Assembly: GCA_019635285.1 (NCBI GenBank)
Contig: JAHBZS010000012.1
Span: 1 to 64,000, forward strand
Direction: 5' to 3'
Origin: Rubrivivax sp.
GTDB lineage: Bacteria; Pseudomonadota; Gammaproteobacteria; Burkholderiales; Burkholderiaceae_C
Length of the DNA: 64,000 nucleotides
The notes below the pieces were generated by a model. The model was not told where the DNA came from, searched no databases, and was given only the letters and a program-made list of their open reading frames with translations. The position numbers and the translations under genes are program-made. Positions 47,607 to 61,211 of this stretch are shown piece by piece; position 1 is the stretch's first letter, and each line of letters opens with the position of its first letter.

Positions 47607-48802
47607 GCCGATGCTCCTTGCAGCGCAGCAACCGTGTTGATGTCCTTGTCGCCGCGGCCGGACAGGTTGACCAGGATGTGCTGGTCGGTGCGCATCGTCG
47701 GTGCCAGCTTCATCGCATAGGCGAAGGCGTGGCTGGACTCCAGCGCCGGGATGATGCCTTCGGCGCGGCACAGGTGATGGAAGGCAGCCAGCGCCTCGTC
47801 GTCGGTGATGCCCACGTATTCGGCGCGGCCGATGTCGTGCAGGTAGGCATGCTCCGGGCCGACGCCGGGGTAGTCCAGGCCGGCCGACACCGAATGGGTC
47901 TCGATGATCTGGCCGTTGTCGTCCTGCAGCAGGTAGGTGCGGTTGCCGTGCAGCACGCCGGGTGAGCCGGCGCTGATCGACGCCGCATGCTTGCCGCTGG
48001 CCAGCCCCAGCCCCGCCGCCTCGACGCCGATCAGGCGCACGCCCTCGTGGCGGATGTAGGGGTAGAAGATGCCCATCGCATTGCTGCCGCCGCCCACGCA
48101 GGCGACCACCGCGTCGGGCTGGCGGCCGATCATCGCCGGCATCTGCTCCAGGCACTCGTCGCCGATGACGCGCTGGAAGTCGCGCACCATCTCCGGGTAC
48201 GGCGCCGGGCCGGCCACCGTGCCGATGATGTAGAAGGTGTTCTCGACGTTGGTGACCCAGTCGCGCAAGGCTTCGTTGAGTGCGTCCTTCAGCGTCTTGC
48301 TGCCCGACTCCACCGGCACCACCTTGGCGCCCAGCAGGTGCATGCGGTAGACGTTGGGGCTCTGGCGCTTGATGTCCTCGCTGCCCATGTAGACCACGCA
48401 TTCCAGCCCGTAGCGCGCGCAGATGGTCGCCGTGGCCACGCCGTGCTGGCCGGCGCCGGTCTCGGCAATGATGCGCGGCTTGCCCATGCGCCGCGCCAGC
48501 AAGGCCTGGCCGATGGTGTTGTTGATCTTGTGCGCGCCGGTATGGTTGAGGTCCTCGCGCTTCAGGTAGATCTGCGCGCCGCCCAGTTCGCGGCTGGTGC
48601 GCGCGGCGTGGTACACCGGGCTGGGCCGGCCGACGAAATGCGCCAGCTCATGCCGGAACTCGGCCTGGAACTCGGCGTCCTGCCGGTAGTGCGCGTACGC
48701 GGCCTTCAACTCGTCCAGCGCATGGACCAGGGTTTCGGCGACGAAGCTGCCGCCATAGGGGCCGAAATGCCCTCGGGCATCGGGCTGCTGGTAGTTCAAC
48801 AT
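47603..48802 (-). CDS. trpB: Tryptophan synthase beta chain
   Basis: 399 aa. It condenses indole and serine with PLP. The PLP lysine lies in [17 protein letters not shown] near residue 90, phosphate-binding glycines in [15 protein letters not shown] near residue 235, and the C-terminal SGRGDKD loop closes the cofactor site. The start [20 protein letters not shown] is usual. It lies 12 bp after trpF and overlaps trpA by 4 bp. Confidence 0.97.
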   Translation of the reverse strand: MLNYQQPDARGHFGPYGGSFVAETLVHALDELKAAYAHYRQDAEFQAEFRHELAHFVGRPSPVYHAARTSRELGGAQIYLKREDLNHTGAHKINNTIGQALLARRMGKPRIIAETGAGQHGVATATICARYGLECVVYMGSEDIKRQSPNVYRMHLLGAKVVPVESGSKTLKDALNEALRDWVTNVENTFYIIGTVAGPAPYPEMVRDFQRVIGDECLEQMPAMIGRQPDAVVACVGGGSNAMGIFYPYIRHEGVRLIGVEAAGLGLASGKHAASISAGSPGVLHGNRTYLLQDDNGQIIETHSVSAGLDYPGVGPEHAYLHDIGRAEYVGITDDEALAAFHHLCRAEGIIPALESSHAFAYAMKLAPTMRTDQHILVNLSGRGDKDINTVAALQGASA

Positions 48803-48814
48803 CGAAATGAATCC

Positions 48815-49480
48815 TCAGGGGTGGTCGGCGCGGCGGGCATCGGCCTCGCGCACCGCATCGCAGAACCGGCGCATCGCCTCGGCATCCTTGATGCCCTTGG
48901 CGCTCTCCACGCCGGAGCTCACGTCAACGGCCCAGGGCCGGACGCGGGTCAACCCCTCGATCACGTTGGCTGCGTTCAACCCACCAGACAAAACGACCGG
49001 AAGGGGCACGCTTGGAGGAATCAGTGACCAATCGAATGCCTTTCCACCCCCGCCATAACCTTCGACATGGGCGTCGAGCAGCAGGGCCTGCGCGCTATGG
49101 AAGCGCGTACCGAAGTCTAACAAATCGACACCCGGCGCCATGCGCGCCGCGCGCAGGTAGGCGCGCGCCGGCGCCTCGCACTGCGCCGGGCTTTCGTCGC
49201 CGTGGAACTGCAGCAGCGCGTGCGGCAGCGCGGCCAGCGCCTCTTGCAGCAGCGCATCGGGGGCATTGACCAGCAGCAGCACCGGCGTCACGAAAGGCGG
49301 CAGGCGCCGCGCCAGCGCCGCGGCGCGCGCCGGCGTGACGCGCCGCGGGCTCTTCTCGTAGAGCACGAAGCCGACCGCGTCGGCGCCGGCCATCACGGCG
49401 GCGTCCACGTCCTGCTCGCGCGTCAGGCCGCAGATCTTGATGCGGGTGCGCTCAGGGCAGCCAGTCCATGGCCGGGACAT
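48815..49480 (-). CDS. trpF: Phosphoribosylanthranilate isomerase
   Basis: 221 aa from the ATG at 49480; an ATG at 49495 is also in frame. It performs the Amadori rearrangement in tryptophan synthesis. The N-terminal [12 protein letters not shown] has the catalytic Cys. [24 protein letters not shown] and the catalytic Asp region [15 protein letters not shown] follow. The 5' end overlaps truA by about 29 bp. Together with trpB and trpA it forms the downstream trp cluster. Confidence 0.95.
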   Translation of the reverse strand: MSRPWTGCPERTRIKICGLTREQDVDAAVMAGADAVGFVLYEKSPRRVTPARAAALARRLPPFVTPVLLLVNAPDALLQEALAALPHALLQFHGDESPAQCEAPARAYLRAARMAPGVDLLDFGTRFHSAQALLLDAHVEGYGGGGKAFDWSLIPPSVPLPVVLSGGLNAANVIEGLTRVRPWAVDVSSGVESAKGIKDAEAMRRFCDAVREADARRADHP

Positions 49481-50252
49481 GTTCGGGGAGGGCATGGCGC
49501 GGATCGTAGTACGGGCCGACGAAGTACAGCCCGTCGGCCATGAAGGTCGGCGCCGCCGCGTCGCGGCTGCGCGCGGCCAGCACCTCGGCCATCCAGCCGG
49601 CCGGCTGGCGCCCCTCGCCCACCGCGATCAGACAGCCCATCAGATTGCGCACCATGTGGTGCAGGAAGGCGCTGGCATCGAAATCGAAGCGCCAGTAGGC
49701 GCCACGCTGCCGGATGTCGATCGCGCGCATCGTCTTCACCGGCGAGCGCGCCTGGCACTCGGCGGCGCGGAAGGAGCTGAAGTCGTGCTCGCCGAGGAGC
49801 AGCGCCGCGGCGGCCCGCATCGCCTCGCCGTCCAGCGGACGGAAAGTCCAGCCGCTGAGGCCCTGCTCCAGCGCCGGCCGCACCGCCGACTGCAGCAGCA
49901 GGTAGCGGTAGCGCCGGCCCAGCGCGGAGCGCCGTGCGTCGAAGTCCGCCGCCACCGGCCGGCACCACTGCACGGCGATGTCCTGGGCCAGATAGCGATT
50001 GGTGCCGCGCACCCAGGAGAAGTCGTCGCGCTGCACGGGCGCATCGAAATGCAGCACCTGGTTCAGCGCGTGCACGCCGGCGTCGGTACGCCCGGCACAG
50101 CGCGTGCGGATCGGCTGGGCGGCGAACTGGCCCAGCGCGGCCTCGACGTGGTCCTGCACGCCACCCCCGCCGGGCTGCGACTGCCAGCCGCGATAGGCGC
50201 TGCCGCGGTAGCTGAGGCCCAGCGCCAGGCGTTGCGGTTGCGGATCGGGCAT
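49452..50252 (-). CDS. truA: tRNA pseudouridine(38-40) synthase TruA
   Basis: 266 aa from the ATG at 50252; two in-frame ATGs further upstream would only add a short leader. The catalytic aspartate is in [20 protein letters not shown] near residue 60. [27 protein letters not shown] and [13 protein letters not shown] are family motifs. It isomerises uridines in the anticodon arm of many tRNAs. Its 3' end overlaps trpF. A strong hairpin separates it from fimV. Confidence 0.96.
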   Translation of the reverse strand: MPDPQPQRLALGLSYRGSAYRGWQSQPGGGGVQDHVEAALGQFAAQPIRTRCAGRTDAGVHALNQVLHFDAPVQRDDFSWVRGTNRYLAQDIAVQWCRPVAADFDARRSALGRRYRYLLLQSAVRPALEQGLSGWTFRPLDGEAMRAAAALLLGEHDFSSFRAAECQARSPVKTMRAIDIRQRGAYWRFDFDASAFLHHMVRNLMGCLIAVGEGRQPAGWMAEVLAARSRDAAAPTFMADGLYFVGPYYDPRHALPEHVPAMDWLP

Positions 50253-50283
50253 GCGCGGCATTGTGGGCCACGGCCAGCATGAC

Positions 50284-50307
50284 AAAGGGCCCCGCGTGGG
50301 GCCCTTT
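50284..50307 (-). terminator. Intrinsic terminator after fimV
   Basis: Arms AAAGGGCCCC and GGGGCCCTTT form a perfect 10-bp stem with loop GCGT. It lies 18 bp beyond the fimV stop on the minus strand and upstream of truA, so it insulates the two. Confidence 0.8.
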
Positions 50308-50325
50308 ACGGACGCAGGCGAGGCC

Positions 50326-52847
50326 TCAGTTCAGGCTGTCGAGCATGCCTTGCGCCTTGGTCTTCAGCGCCCCCTCGGCGCTGGCCAGCACCTCTTCCAG
50401 CAGGTCGCGCGCGCCTTCCATGTCGCCGATCTGCCGGAACTCCTCGGCCAGTTCGAGCTTGCGCACCAGCGGATCGGCGTCGTCGTCCCCCAGCTCCAGT
50501 GACGGCAGCGAGGCCGAGAAGCCGCTGTCGTCCATCAGCGGCACGGGTCGCGAGGCGGCACCGGGCTTGTCGTCCTCGAGCGTCAACTCGCCCAGGTCGA
50601 AGTCCAGCGCGTCGATGGACGCCGGCGCGGCGGCCTGAGACGGCTTGCCTGCGCCCGGCAGATCGGCCGACAGCGGCCCACCGTCGGACAGCGCGGCACC
50701 CGTCGTGAAGGGCTGCGTCGCCTCCAGCGCGCTGAGCGTGCTGTCGCTGCTGGCGCGGCCGTCCAGGTCGACGTCGAGTTCAAGGTCGACGTTCGGGCTG
50801 ACGTCCAGCGAGCCGGGCTCGGTGATCAGGCCCGGCGGCTTGGCCTGGGCCGACTGCGGCATGGTCGTCGCATCCAGCGGCTCGACCACGCGGCCGCCCT
50901 CGCGCACGATCAGGTCGGGCTTGCCGCCCGGCGCGTACAGCGGGTTGTCGGCGTCGATCTGGCGACCCAGCTCCTGGGCCTTCTGCCATTCCTCGTGCTC
51001 GGCACCGGTCAGCGCGAACAGCTGGCCGGCCAGCAGCTCGAAGCCCTTGGCGTCGCGGCGCTTGGCATAGACCTCGAGCAGCTTGCTGCGCACGGCCAGG
51101 CGCTCCGGGTTGGCGCGCATCGCCTCCTTGAGGATTTCCTCGGCCTGCAGGTCGCGGCCGTAGGCCAGATAAACATCCGCCTCGGCCACCGGGTCCACGT
51201 CGCCGATGGCGTCGAGCTGGCTCAGCGAATAGCTCATCGACGACGCCGACGAGCTGCCGCTGGGGGCGTCGTGCGTGTCGATGCGCTGGCCGCCGCTGGC
51301 GCCGAAGAACGAATCGGGCTGCAGGCGGCTTTCCAGGAACGAGGTCTCGCGGTCGCCCTTGCGCAGGCGGCCGCGCATGCGATAGACGCCGAAGCCGGCG
51401 AGCAGCGCGACCAGCAGGCCGGCGCCGGGCAGCAGCATCGGGTTGTCGGACAGCGAATCCAGCAGGCCAGGCTGCTGCGCGGCCGCCGGCGCCGGGACCG
51501 GAGCCGCCACCGCCGGCGTGGACGCCGGGGCCGCAGCCACCACCGCGGGCGCGGACGCGGCCGATGCCACCGGCGCCGCCGGCACCATGGCAACCACCGG
51601 GGCGGACGCCGGCGCCGCACCGGCCGGGGCCGGTTGCGCGGCCGCCGGGGCCGAAGCCGAGGCCCCGGCCGTTTCGCCTTGCAGGCGCTTCAATTCCTCG
51701 ACGTTGCGCGACAGCTCGGCGACGCGGGTTTCGGCATCGCGCTTCTCGGCGTCCCTGGAGGCTGCCGCCTCCGGCGCCGAAGGCTTGACCGCCCCTTGGC
51801 TGAGCGTCAGCTTGTCCGGCGTCGCGGCCGCGGCCGGCTTGGTTTCCTGCACCGAGGCCTGCACGCTGCCCTTGGCCTGGCGCGACGGCTCGTTGGTGGG
51901 CTGCGTGCTGACGCCCGACGCCAGCTGCTGGCGGTAGTTGGAGAAGTCGGCGCTCTGCGCGCGGATGACTTCGCGTGCTTCGGGCGCGCCGATCTGCCGT
52001 GCCGCCTCGGCCGACGGGATGTTCAGCACCTCGCCGGCCTTGAGCCGATTCATGTTGTTGCCGATGAAGGCGTCCGGATTGCCGCGGAACAGGGCCACCA
52101 GCATCTGGTCCAGCGACACGCTGGCCGGCTGCACGCTCTTGGCGATGCGGCTGAGCGAATCGCCCGGGCGCACGTGGTACTGCTCGCCGCCGGGGGTGGC
52201 CGGCGCGGGCGCAGCCGGGGCCGGGGCGGTGGCCTGTTTCGGGGCCGGCGCGGCGCAGGTGCCGCAGGCGGCGCTGCGGCTTCGACCCGCGGCGCGACGC
52301 GGCGCTCTGGGGCAGGCGCGGCCGCCTGCGGCATCGGCGCCGCCTGGGCCACGCGCGGCTGCGCCGGGACGGGCGCCGCCGACATCGCCGGTGCCACGCT
52401 GGGCGGCGCAGCGGCCATGTTGCGCGGCGTGCCGGGCGGGTCGAGCAGCAAGGTGAATTCGCGCACCAGGCGGCCGCTGGCCCAGCTCAGGTCCAGGATG
52501 ACGTCGACGAAGGGCTCGACCACCGCGCGGTCGCTGGTCAGCCGCAGGTAGGAGCGGCCATCGGCCCGCTTCAGCAGCTGCACCGTGGTGCCGGGCAGCA
52601 CGGCGTTGTAGTCGACGCCGGCGGCCCGGTAGGCGTCGGGCGTGGCCACGCGCAGCGCCAGCGTACCGGCCTCTTCGGGCGTCATGCTGGTGACGTCGAT
52701 CTCGGCGCGCAGCGGTTCGCCCAGGGCGGACTGCACCGTCAGCCGGCCCAGGCCGAGCGCCTGCGCGTTCAGGCCCCACAGGCAGGCGGTGGCAATGGCC
52801 ATGCCGCTCAACGCGAAACGCCCAGCATTCAAACGTCGGTGCTTCAA
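50326..52847 (-). pseudogene. fimV: FimV/HubP-like pilus and polarity protein with one frameshift
   Basis: From the ATG at 52847 the N-terminus is the FimV domain after a signal peptide (LGLGRLTVQSALGEPLRAEI). Near 52240-52280, in a Pro/Ala-rich linker, the frame shifts; the sequence looks one base short. The other frame continues with a LysM domain (YHVRPGDSLSRIAKSVQPAS), a coiled coil, one membrane segment (MLLPGAGLLVALLAGFGVYR) and an acidic cytoplasmic region. It ends in the FimV C-terminal TPR motif (LAEEFRQIGDMEGARDLLEE). If restored it would be about 840 residues. Homologues organise the cell pole and type IV pilus machinery through peptidoglycan binding. Confidence 0.88.
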
Positions 52848-53065
52848 AGCATCTCCCCAAGGTGCGCGCCGGGGCCCCTCCCCGGCTTCACCAACATCGA
52901 CCGATCCGGCCTGCCCAAGAGCCCGGGCCAGCGCTGCAGCCGCGAGCTAAATCACATTGCCGACAAGCATATAGGCACCGATGCTCACGCAAATGCTGAT
53001 GTCCAGCCGCAAAGCCTGCCGATTCGGGCCTTTGTCGCACCTTGTGGCCCCCAGGCAACGGCGGA

Positions 53066-54202
53066 TCAGGCCTGCAGCAGGATGCGCAACATGCGCCGCA
53101 ACGGCTCGGCCGCGCCCCACAGCAGCTGGTCGCCGATGGTGAAGGCGCCCAGGTACTGCGGGCCCATGGCCAGCTTGCGCAGGCGCCCGACCGGGATGTC
53201 CATGGTGCCGGTCACGGCCACCGGCGTCAGGCTGCGCACGCTGGCCTCGCGCGTGTTCGGCACCAGCTTGGCCCAGCGGTTGTCGTGGGCGATCAGGCCC
53301 TCGATGTCGGCCAGCGGCACGTCCTGCTTCAGCTTGATGGTCAGCGCCTGGCTGTGGCAGCGCATGGCGCCGACACGCACGCAGATCGAGTCGATGGTCG
53401 TGGCCGCCGTGCCGAAGCCCGGGCCGCGGCCAAGGATCTTGTTGGTCTCGGCGCCGCCCTTCCACTCTTCCAGGCTGGTGCCGTCGCCGCGGTCGGCATC
53501 GATCCACGGGATCAGGCTGCCGCCCAGCGGCACGCCGAAGTTGGCAACCTCGTCGTCGCCCAGCGCGCGCTGCTTGGCCACCACCTTGCGGTCGATCTCC
53601 AGGATCGCCGACGCCGGGTCGTGCAGCAGGTCGCGCACCTCGGTATGCAGCGTGCCGTACTGCGTGAGCAGCTCGCGCATGTGCTGCGCGCCGCCGCCGG
53701 ACGCCGCCTGGTAGGTGGTGCAGGTCATCCACTCCACCAGGTCGGCCTTGAACAGCGCGCCCACGCCCATCAGCATGCAGCTCACCGTGCAGTTGCCGCC
53801 GATGTAGTCGCGCACGCCACGCTTCAGGGCATCCTGGATGACGTTCAGGTTGACCGGGTCGAGCACGATGACGGCGTCATCCTGCATGCGCAGCGTCTTC
53901 GCGGCATCGATCCAGTAGCCCTTCCAGCCCGCGGCGCGCAGCTCCGGGTAGACCTTCTTGGTGTAGTCGCTGCCTTGGCAGGTGATGACGATCTCGCAGC
54001 GCTTCAGCGCGGCGATGTCGTAGGCGTCGAAGAGCTTGGCCTCGTTCTTCGCATCGGCCGGGGCGGCGCCGCCGGCATTGCTGGTGGAGAAGAACACCGG
54101 CTCGATCAGATCGAAGTCGCCCTCGGCGCGCATGCGCTCGAGCAACACCGAGCCGACCATGCCGCGCCAGCCGACCAGACCTGTGAGAACCTGCTTTGTC
54201 AT
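53066..54202 (-). CDS. asd: Aspartate-semialdehyde dehydrogenase
   Basis: 378 aa. It reduces aspartyl phosphate to the semialdehyde feeding lysine, methionine and threonine. [17 protein letters not shown] is the NADP loop. The catalytic cysteine is in [17 protein letters not shown] near residue 135, [19 protein letters not shown] lies at about 205, and [19 protein letters not shown] carries the conserved H. A 200-bp region before fimV holds no gene that I can support. Confidence 0.96.
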   Translation of the reverse strand: MTKQVLTGLVGWRGMVGSVLLERMRAEGDFDLIEPVFFSTSNAGGAAPADAKNEAKLFDAYDIAALKRCEIVITCQGSDYTKKVYPELRAAGWKGYWIDAAKTLRMQDDAVIVLDPVNLNVIQDALKRGVRDYIGGNCTVSCMLMGVGALFKADLVEWMTCTTYQAASGGGAQHMRELLTQYGTLHTEVRDLLHDPASAILEIDRKVVAKQRALGDDEVANFGVPLGGSLIPWIDADRGDGTSLEEWKGGAETNKILGRGPGFGTAATTIDSICVRVGAMRCHSQALTIKLKQDVPLADIEGLIAHDNRWAKLVPNTREASVRSLTPVAVTGTMDIPVGRLRKLAMGPQYLGAFTIGDQLLWGAAEPLRRMLRILLQA

Positions 54203-54285
54203 GTGAACGCCCCTTGGGTAGTGAAGACTTCTGTTTCCCGGCTCGCATCGCCGGGTTCAGAAGGGGCGAAACGAGACCGAGCTTG

Positions 54286-55377
54286 CTAGCTCTTGGTAAT
54301 CGTCTTGGTGGTCAGCGCGGCCACGACGGCGTCGCCCATTTCGCGCGTACCCACCTTGCGCGTGCCCTCGGACCAGATATCCGGCGTGCGCAAGCCACTG
54401 CCCAGCACCTGCTGGACGGCCGACTCGATGCGGTCGGCAGCCTGCGGCTGTTGGAGCGAGTAGCGAAGCATCATGGCAGCAGACAATATTGTAGCCAGCG
54501 GGTTGGCCGTTCCCTGACCGGCGATGTCCGGCGCGCTGCCGTGGCTGGGTTCGTACAGGCCCTTGTTGTTGGAATCCAACGACGCCGACGGCAGCATGCC
54601 GATCGAGCCGGTCAACATGGCGGCCGCGTCGGACAGGATGTCGCCGAACATGTTGCCGGTGACCACCACGTCGAACTTCTTCGGCGCCTTGACCAGCTGC
54701 ATCGCCGCGTTGTCCACGTACATGTGGTCCAACTCGACGTCCGGGTACTGCGCATGCACCTCGGTGACCACGTCCTTCCAGAACTGGAAGGTCTCCAGCA
54801 CGTTGGCCTTGTCGACGCTAGTGACGCGCTTGTTTCTCTTGCGCGCCGTCTGGAAGGCCACATGGGCGATGCGCTCGATCTCCGGCTTGCTGTAGCGCAT
54901 GGTGTCGAAGGCTTCTTCGGTGCCGGGGAAATGCCCGTCCACCGCCACGCGGCGACCGCGCGGCTGGCCGAAGTAGATGTCGCCGGTGAGCTCGCGGATG
55001 ATCAGGATGTCCAGCCCGGCCACCAGCTCGGGCTTCAGGCTGGACGCCGCCGTCAGCTGCGGGTAGCAGATGGCGGGGCGGAAGTTGGCGAACAACCCCA
55101 GATGCTTGCGCAGCCCCAGGATGGCCTGCTCCGGACGCAGCGCGCGCTCCAGCTTGTCGTACTTCCAGTCGCCCACCGCGCCGAAGAGGATGGCGTCGGC
55201 CTGCTTGGCCAGCTTCAGCGTGCTCTCGGGCAGCGGATGGCCCTGCGCCTCGTAGGCGGCGCCGCCCACCGGCGCGGTTTCGGTCTCCAACTTCAGGTCC
55301 AGCGCGTCCAGCACCTTCACGGCCTCGGCCATGATCTCGGGGCCGATGCCGTCACCGGGCAGCAGGGCAATCTTCAT
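54286..55377 (-). CDS. leuB: 3-isopropylmalate dehydrogenase
   Basis: 363 aa from the ATG at 55377. It oxidises and decarboxylates 3-isopropylmalate with NAD. The start [20 protein letters not shown], substrate region [30 protein letters not shown], and the metal-binding region [20 protein letters not shown] plus [20 protein letters not shown] are clear. It is the third leu gene after leuC and leuD, with a 17-bp gap. Confidence 0.97.
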   Translation of the reverse strand: MKIALLPGDGIGPEIMAEAVKVLDALDLKLETETAPVGGAAYEAQGHPLPESTLKLAKQADAILFGAVGDWKYDKLERALRPEQAILGLRKHLGLFANFRPAICYPQLTAASSLKPELVAGLDILIIRELTGDIYFGQPRGRRVAVDGHFPGTEEAFDTMRYSKPEIERIAHVAFQTARKRNKRVTSVDKANVLETFQFWKDVVTEVHAQYPDVELDHMYVDNAAMQLVKAPKKFDVVVTGNMFGDILSDAAAMLTGSIGMLPSASLDSNNKGLYEPSHGSAPDIAGQGTANPLATILSAAMMLRYSLQQPQAADRIESAVQQVLGSGLRTPDIWSEGTRKVGTREMGDAVVAALTTKTITKS

Positions 55378-55394
55378 CGTCGTCTTTCTCGTGT

Positions 55395-56045
55395 TCAGGC
55401 GAGGTTGCGGTGCGCCAGCCAGGGCATCTTCGCCAGGCGCTCGGCTTCGAAGCTGCGGATCTTGTCGGCGTGGCGCAGTGTCAGGCCGATGTCGTCGAAG
55501 CCGTTGACCAGGCAGTACTTGCGGAAGGGCTGCACGTCGAAGGCGATTTCGCTGCCGTCGGGCTTGACGATCACCTGGCGCGGCAGGTCGATGGTCAGCT
55601 GGTAGCCAACGAAGCCGTTGACCTCGTCGAACAACTGCGCCACCTGCGCTTCGGGCAGCTGGATCGGCAGCAGCCCGTTCTTGAAGCAGTTGTTGAAGAA
55701 GATGTCGGCATAGCTCGGCGCGATCAGCGCGCGGAAGCCGTACTGCTCCAGCGCCCACGGCGCGTGCTCGCGGCTCGAGCCGCAGCCGAAGTTCTTGCGC
55801 GCCAGCAGCACCGACGCGCCGGCATAACGCGGCTGGTTGAGCACGAAGTCCGGGTTGGGCTTGCGCTGGCCGATGTCCTGGCCCGGCTCGCCCTTGTCCA
55901 GGTAGCGCCATTCGTCGAACAGGTTCGGGCCGAAGCCCGAGCGCTGGATCGATTTGAGGAACTGCTTCGGAATGATCGCGTCGGTATCGACGTTCTCGCG
56001 GTCCATCGGGGCGACGAGGCCCTGGTGCACGGTAAAGGCTTGCAT
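55395..56045 (-). CDS. leuD: 3-isopropylmalate dehydratase small subunit
   Basis: 216 aa from the ATG at 56045. It pairs with LeuC to isomerise isopropylmalate. [16 protein letters not shown] at about residue 20, [20 protein letters not shown] at about 80, and [20 protein letters not shown] are the swivel-domain motifs. It begins 4 bp after the entericidin gene, so leuC-entericidin-leuD-leuB are one operon. Confidence 0.97.
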   Translation of the reverse strand: MQAFTVHQGLVAPMDRENVDTDAIIPKQFLKSIQRSGFGPNLFDEWRYLDKGEPGQDIGQRKPNPDFVLNQPRYAGASVLLARKNFGCGSSREHAPWALEQYGFRALIAPSYADIFFNNCFKNGLLPIQLPEAQVAQLFDEVNGFVGYQLTIDLPRQVIVKPDGSEIAFDVQPFRKYCLVNGFDDIGLTLRHADKIRSFEAERLAKMPWLAHRNLA

Positions 56046-56049
56046 GGGG

Positions 56050-56175
56050 CTACTTTTTCTTCGCGGCGTTTTCGATGCTGTCGCCCGCGTGGGAGATGTC
56101 CTTGCCCATGCCGGCAATGGTGTTGCAGCCCGCCAGCAGCGCCAGCACGGCGAGACAAGCCAAGAGTTTTTTCAT
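56050..56175 (-). CDS. Entericidin A/B-family small lipoprotein
   Basis: 41 aa: [17 protein letters not shown] is a lipoprotein signal, with C17 as the lipidated residue. [20 protein letters not shown], the entericidin signature, follows, then a Lys-rich tail. In E. coli EcnA/EcnB act as an antidote/toxin lipoprotein pair linked to stationary phase; only one is here. It lies 17 bp after leuC and 4 bp before leuD, with its own AGGA site. Its role inside a leucine operon is unexplained. Confidence 0.9.
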   Translation of the reverse strand: MKKLLACLAVLALLAGCNTIAGMGKDISHAGDSIENAAKKK

Positions 56176-56192
56176 GTCTCTATCCTCCTTGA

Positions 56193-57647
56193 TCAGACGA
56201 GGCGGCGCACGTCGACGAAGTGGCCCTGCAGCGCCGCCGCCGCGGCCATGGCCGGGCTGACCAGGTGCGTGCGGCCGCCGTTGCCCTGGCGCCCTTCGAA
56301 GTTGCGGTTGCTGGTGGAGGCGCAGCGCTCGCCGGGCTCCAGCCGGTCGGCATTCATCGCCAGGCACATGCTGCAGCCGGGCTCGCGCCACTCGAAGCCC
56401 GCGGCGCGGAACACCTTGTCCAGCCCTTCGGCCTCGGCCTGCGCCTTCACCAGCCCAGAGCCGGGCACGACCATCGCCAGCTTGATGTTGGGTGCGACCT
56501 TGCCGCCCACCTTCCTGACCACCGCCGCCGCGTCGCGCAGGTCCTCGATGCGGCTGTTGGTGCACGAGCCGATGAACACCTTGTCGACGTGCACGTCGGC
56601 CAGCGCCTTGTTCGGCTCCAGCCCCATGTAGGCCAGCGCGCGCTCGATCGCGCCGCGCTTGCTGGCGTCCTTTTCCTTGTCCGGGTCGGGCACGCGGTCC
56701 TCGATGGACAACACCATCTCGGGCGAGGTGCCCCAGGTGACCTGCGGGCGGATCTGCGCGGCGTCCAGTTCGACCACCGCGTCGAAGTGCGCGCCCGGGT
56801 CCGAGTGCAGCGTGCGCCAGTAGGCCACCGCCTGCTCCCACTCGACGCCCCCCACAAACCGGCCGGTTTGTGGGTCGGTGCCCGGCGCGAACGGCCGGCC
56901 TTTGACATAGGCCAGCGTCTTGTCGTCCACCGCCACCAGCCCGGCGCGCGCACCGGCCTCGATGGCCATGTTGCACACCGTCATCCTGCCTTCCATGCTG
57001 AGCGCGCGGATGGCCGAACCGCCGAACTCGATGGTGTAGCCGGTGCCGCCGGCCGTGCCGATGCGGCCGATGATCGCCAGCACGATGTCCTTGGCGGTGA
57101 GGCCGCGCGCCAGCGTGCCCTCCACCTTGATGAGCATGTTCTTGGCCTTCTTGGCCAGCAGCGTCTGCGTGGCCATCACGTGCTCGACCTCGCTGGTGCC
57201 GATGCCGTGCGCCAGCGCGCCGAAGGCGCCGTGCGTGCTGGTGTGGCTGTCGCCGCAGACCACCGTCATGCCCGGCAGCGTGGCGCCCTGCTCCGGCCCG
57301 ATGACGTGCACGATGCCCTGGCGCTTGTCCAGGAACGGAAAGTAGGCCGCCGCGCCGAAGGCCTGGATGTTGGCGTCCAGCGTCACCACCTGCTGCTTGC
57401 TGGTGGGGTCGGCGATGCCGTCGTAGCCGCGCTCCCAGCCGGTGGTGGGCGTGTTGTGGTCGGCGGTGGCGACGATGGAGCTGGTGCGCCACACCTTGCG
57501 CCCGGCCAGGCGCAGGCCCTCGAAGGCCTGCGGGCTGGTGACTTCGTGCACCAGGTGGCGGTCGATGTACAGCACCGCGGTGCCGTCGTCTTCGGTATGG
57601 ACGACGTGGTCGTCCCAGAGCTTGTCGTACAGGGTGCGGGCGGTCAT
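56193..57647 (-). CDS. leuC: 3-isopropylmalate dehydratase large subunit
   Basis: 484 aa from the ATG at 57647, overlapping the stop of the LysR gene. It binds a [4Fe-4S] cluster through Cys in [17 protein letters not shown] and [40 protein letters not shown] and HNTPTT are active-site motifs. Between VKGRPFAP and EWEQAVAYW the protein carries a roughly 11-residue insertion ([11 protein letters not shown]) encoded by a perfect palindrome and of unusual composition. The enzyme probably still works, as surrounding motifs are intact. Confidence 0.96.
   Translation of the reverse strand: MTARTLYDKLWDDHVVHTEDDGTAVLYIDRHLVHEVTSPQAFEGLRLAGRKVWRTSSIVATADHNTPTTGWERGYDGIADPTSKQQVVTLDANIQAFGAAAYFPFLDKRQGIVHVIGPEQGATLPGMTVVCGDSHTSTHGAFGALAHGIGTSEVEHVMATQTLLAKKAKNMLIKVEGTLARGLTAKDIVLAIIGRIGTAGGTGYTIEFGGSAIRALSMEGRMTVCNMAIEAGARAGLVAVDDKTLAYVKGRPFAPGTDPQTGRFVGGVEWEQAVAYWRTLHSDPGAHFDAVVELDAAQIRPQVTWGTSPEMVLSIEDRVPDPDKEKDASKRGAIERALAYMGLEPNKALADVHVDKVFIGSCTNSRIEDLRDAAAVVRKVGGKVAPNIKLAMVVPGSGLVKAQAEAEGLDKVFRAAGFEWREPGCSMCLAMNADRLEPGERCASTSNRNFEGRQGNGGRTHLVSPAMAAAAALQGHFVDVRRLV
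56851..56874. repeat. Perfect 24-bp palindrome inside leuC
   Basis: Each half reads CCCACAAACCGG (or its complement) and the two meet without a spacer. It encodes PQTGRFVG in frame within LeuC. The AT-richer CACAAAC/GTTTGTG portion contrasts with the GC-rich codons around it. It resembles a small palindromic element inserted in a coding sequence. Confidence 0.9.
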
Positions 57648-58597
57648 GGGGTGGTCTTCACCTTCGAAGGAACGGATTGTCGCGCGGCCGGGGCCGGCGC
57701 GTGCGGGTCGGCGGCCGATGGGCACAGCACGGCTACGAACTTCTGCAGGGCCGGCGGCAGCACCGGCTGCTGGCGCACGGCCAGGCGGTATTCGCGCTCG
57801 GCCAGTTCGTCCTGCAATTCCAGCACCACCACCTCGAACAGCCGCGCCAGCCGTTCGGCCACGGTGGCCGGCAGCACGGCCACGCCCAGGCCGGCCTCGA
57901 CCAGCTGCACGATGGCGTCGAAGCCGCGCACGTGCAGCCGCGCGTCGAGCCGGCGGCCCAGCGCCTCGGCGCGCTCGCGCATGCGCTCCTGCGCGGCCGC
58001 GCCCAGGTGCAGGCCGATCAGTTCGAAGTCCAGCAGCGCGTCGAAGCCCACCGCGGTGCGCCGCGCCAGCACATGGCCGCGCGGCACCACCACCGCCAGG
58101 CGGCTGGCGGCATAGGGCCAGTGGCGCAACCGCGGGTCGTGCACCGGCGGCACGAAGACGCCGACGTCGGCGCGGCCTTCGGCCACCGCCGCCTGCACCT
58201 CGGCGCTGGTCAGGTCTTCCAGGCTGATGCGGATGCCCGGGTGAGCGCGCGAGAAGGCCGCCAGGTCCGCCGGCAGCACCTCGGCGATGGCGCCGGCGGC
58301 GGCGGCCACGCGCAGGTGGCCCTGGATGCCGCGGCCGAATTCCAGCACCTCGCTTTCCAGCGCGTGCAGCTGCGCGCGCAGCGAGCGCACGTGGCGCACC
58401 AGCGCATGGCCGGCTTCGGTGGGCTCGACGCCGCGCGCGCGGCGCTCGAACAGCGGCACGCCCAGGCGCGTTTCCAGGTCGCTGAGGCGCTTGCTGGCCG
58501 CCGCCAGCGCCAGGCGCTCGCGCGCGGCGCCGCGCGTGATGCTGCGGGTTTCGGCGACGGCGAGCACGAGGTCGAGGGTCTGCAGGTCGAAGCGCAT
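57644..58597 (-). CDS. LysR-family regulator upstream of leuC
   Basis: 317 aa. The HTH domain is [20 protein letters not shown] with [20 protein letters not shown]. The effector domain includes [20 protein letters not shown] and [20 protein letters not shown]. Its stop overlaps the leuC ATG (ATGA), an unusual co-directional head position, so it may be co-transcribed with the leu operon. It could govern the leu genes, but LeuO-like activity cannot be shown. The C-terminus is extended by a Pro/Ala tail. Confidence 0.92.
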   Translation of the reverse strand: MRFDLQTLDLVLAVAETRSITRGAARERLALAAASKRLSDLETRLGVPLFERRARGVEPTEAGHALVRHVRSLRAQLHALESEVLEFGRGIQGHLRVAAAAGAIAEVLPADLAAFSRAHPGIRISLEDLTSAEVQAAVAEGRADVGVFVPPVHDPRLRHWPYAASRLAVVVPRGHVLARRTAVGFDALLDFELIGLHLGAAAQERMRERAEALGRRLDARLHVRGFDAIVQLVEAGLGVAVLPATVAERLARLFEVVVLELQDELAEREYRLAVRQQPVLPPALQKFVAVLCPSAADPHAPAPAARQSVPSKVKTTP

Positions 58598-58694
58598 GGT
58601 CGCGCCCGAGGTGGAAGCCAGACCCTATGTTCTCACGAAGGCTCGATGAAAAATTAACCCTGAAATGAAGTCACACTTCGCGCAAGGCGAAGAC

Positions 58695-59162
58695 TCAACC
58701 CAACGCCGCCACCACCTCCGGCGGCGCCTGCACCAGTTCGATCAGCACCCCTTCGCCGCACAGCGGGAACGCATCGTTGCCCTTGGGGTGGATGAAGCAG
58801 ATGTCGTGGCCCGCCGCGCCCGGGCGGATGCCGCCGGGCGCAAAGCGCACGCCGTGCGCCGTCATCCACGCCACCGCCTTGGGCAGGTCGTCCACCCACA
58901 GGCCGACATGGTTCAGCGGCGTGGCATGCACCGCCGGCTTCTTGTCCGGGTCCAGCGGCTGCATCAGGTCGACCTCGACCGCATGCGCGCCCTCGCCCAG
59001 CGCACAGATGTCCTCGTCGACGTTCTCGCGCTCGCTGACGAAGGTGCTCTTCACGCTCAGGCCGAAGATGCCCACCCACAGCGCGCGCAGCTTCTGCTTG
59101 TCCGGCCCGCCGATGGCGATCTGCTGGATGCCCAGGATGCGGAAGGGCTTGGGGTCGCTCAT
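58695..59162 (-). CDS. VOC-family protein, probable methylmalonyl-CoA epimerase-like
   Basis: 155 aa with two beta-alpha-beta-beta-beta halves of the vicinal oxygen chelate fold: [20 protein letters not shown] and [20 protein letters not shown]. Glu in [11 protein letters not shown] and the histidine in NHVGLWV are candidate metal ligands. Being 12 bp after pccA in a propionyl-CoA operon, it most likely epimerises methylmalonyl-CoA. Lactoylglutathione lyase-type activity is an alternative. The length is normal for a single-unit VOC protein. Confidence 0.8.
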   Translation of the reverse strand: MSDPKPFRILGIQQIAIGGPDKQKLRALWVGIFGLSVKSTFVSERENVDEDICALGEGAHAVEVDLMQPLDPDKKPAVHATPLNHVGLWVDDLPKAVAWMTAHGVRFAPGGIRPGAAGHDICFIHPKGNDAFPLCGEGVLIELVQAPPEVVAALG

Positions 59163-59174
59163 CGCGTTGCTCCT

Positions 59175-61202
<2,028 letters not shown>

Positions 61203-61211
61203 TTCTTTGTC

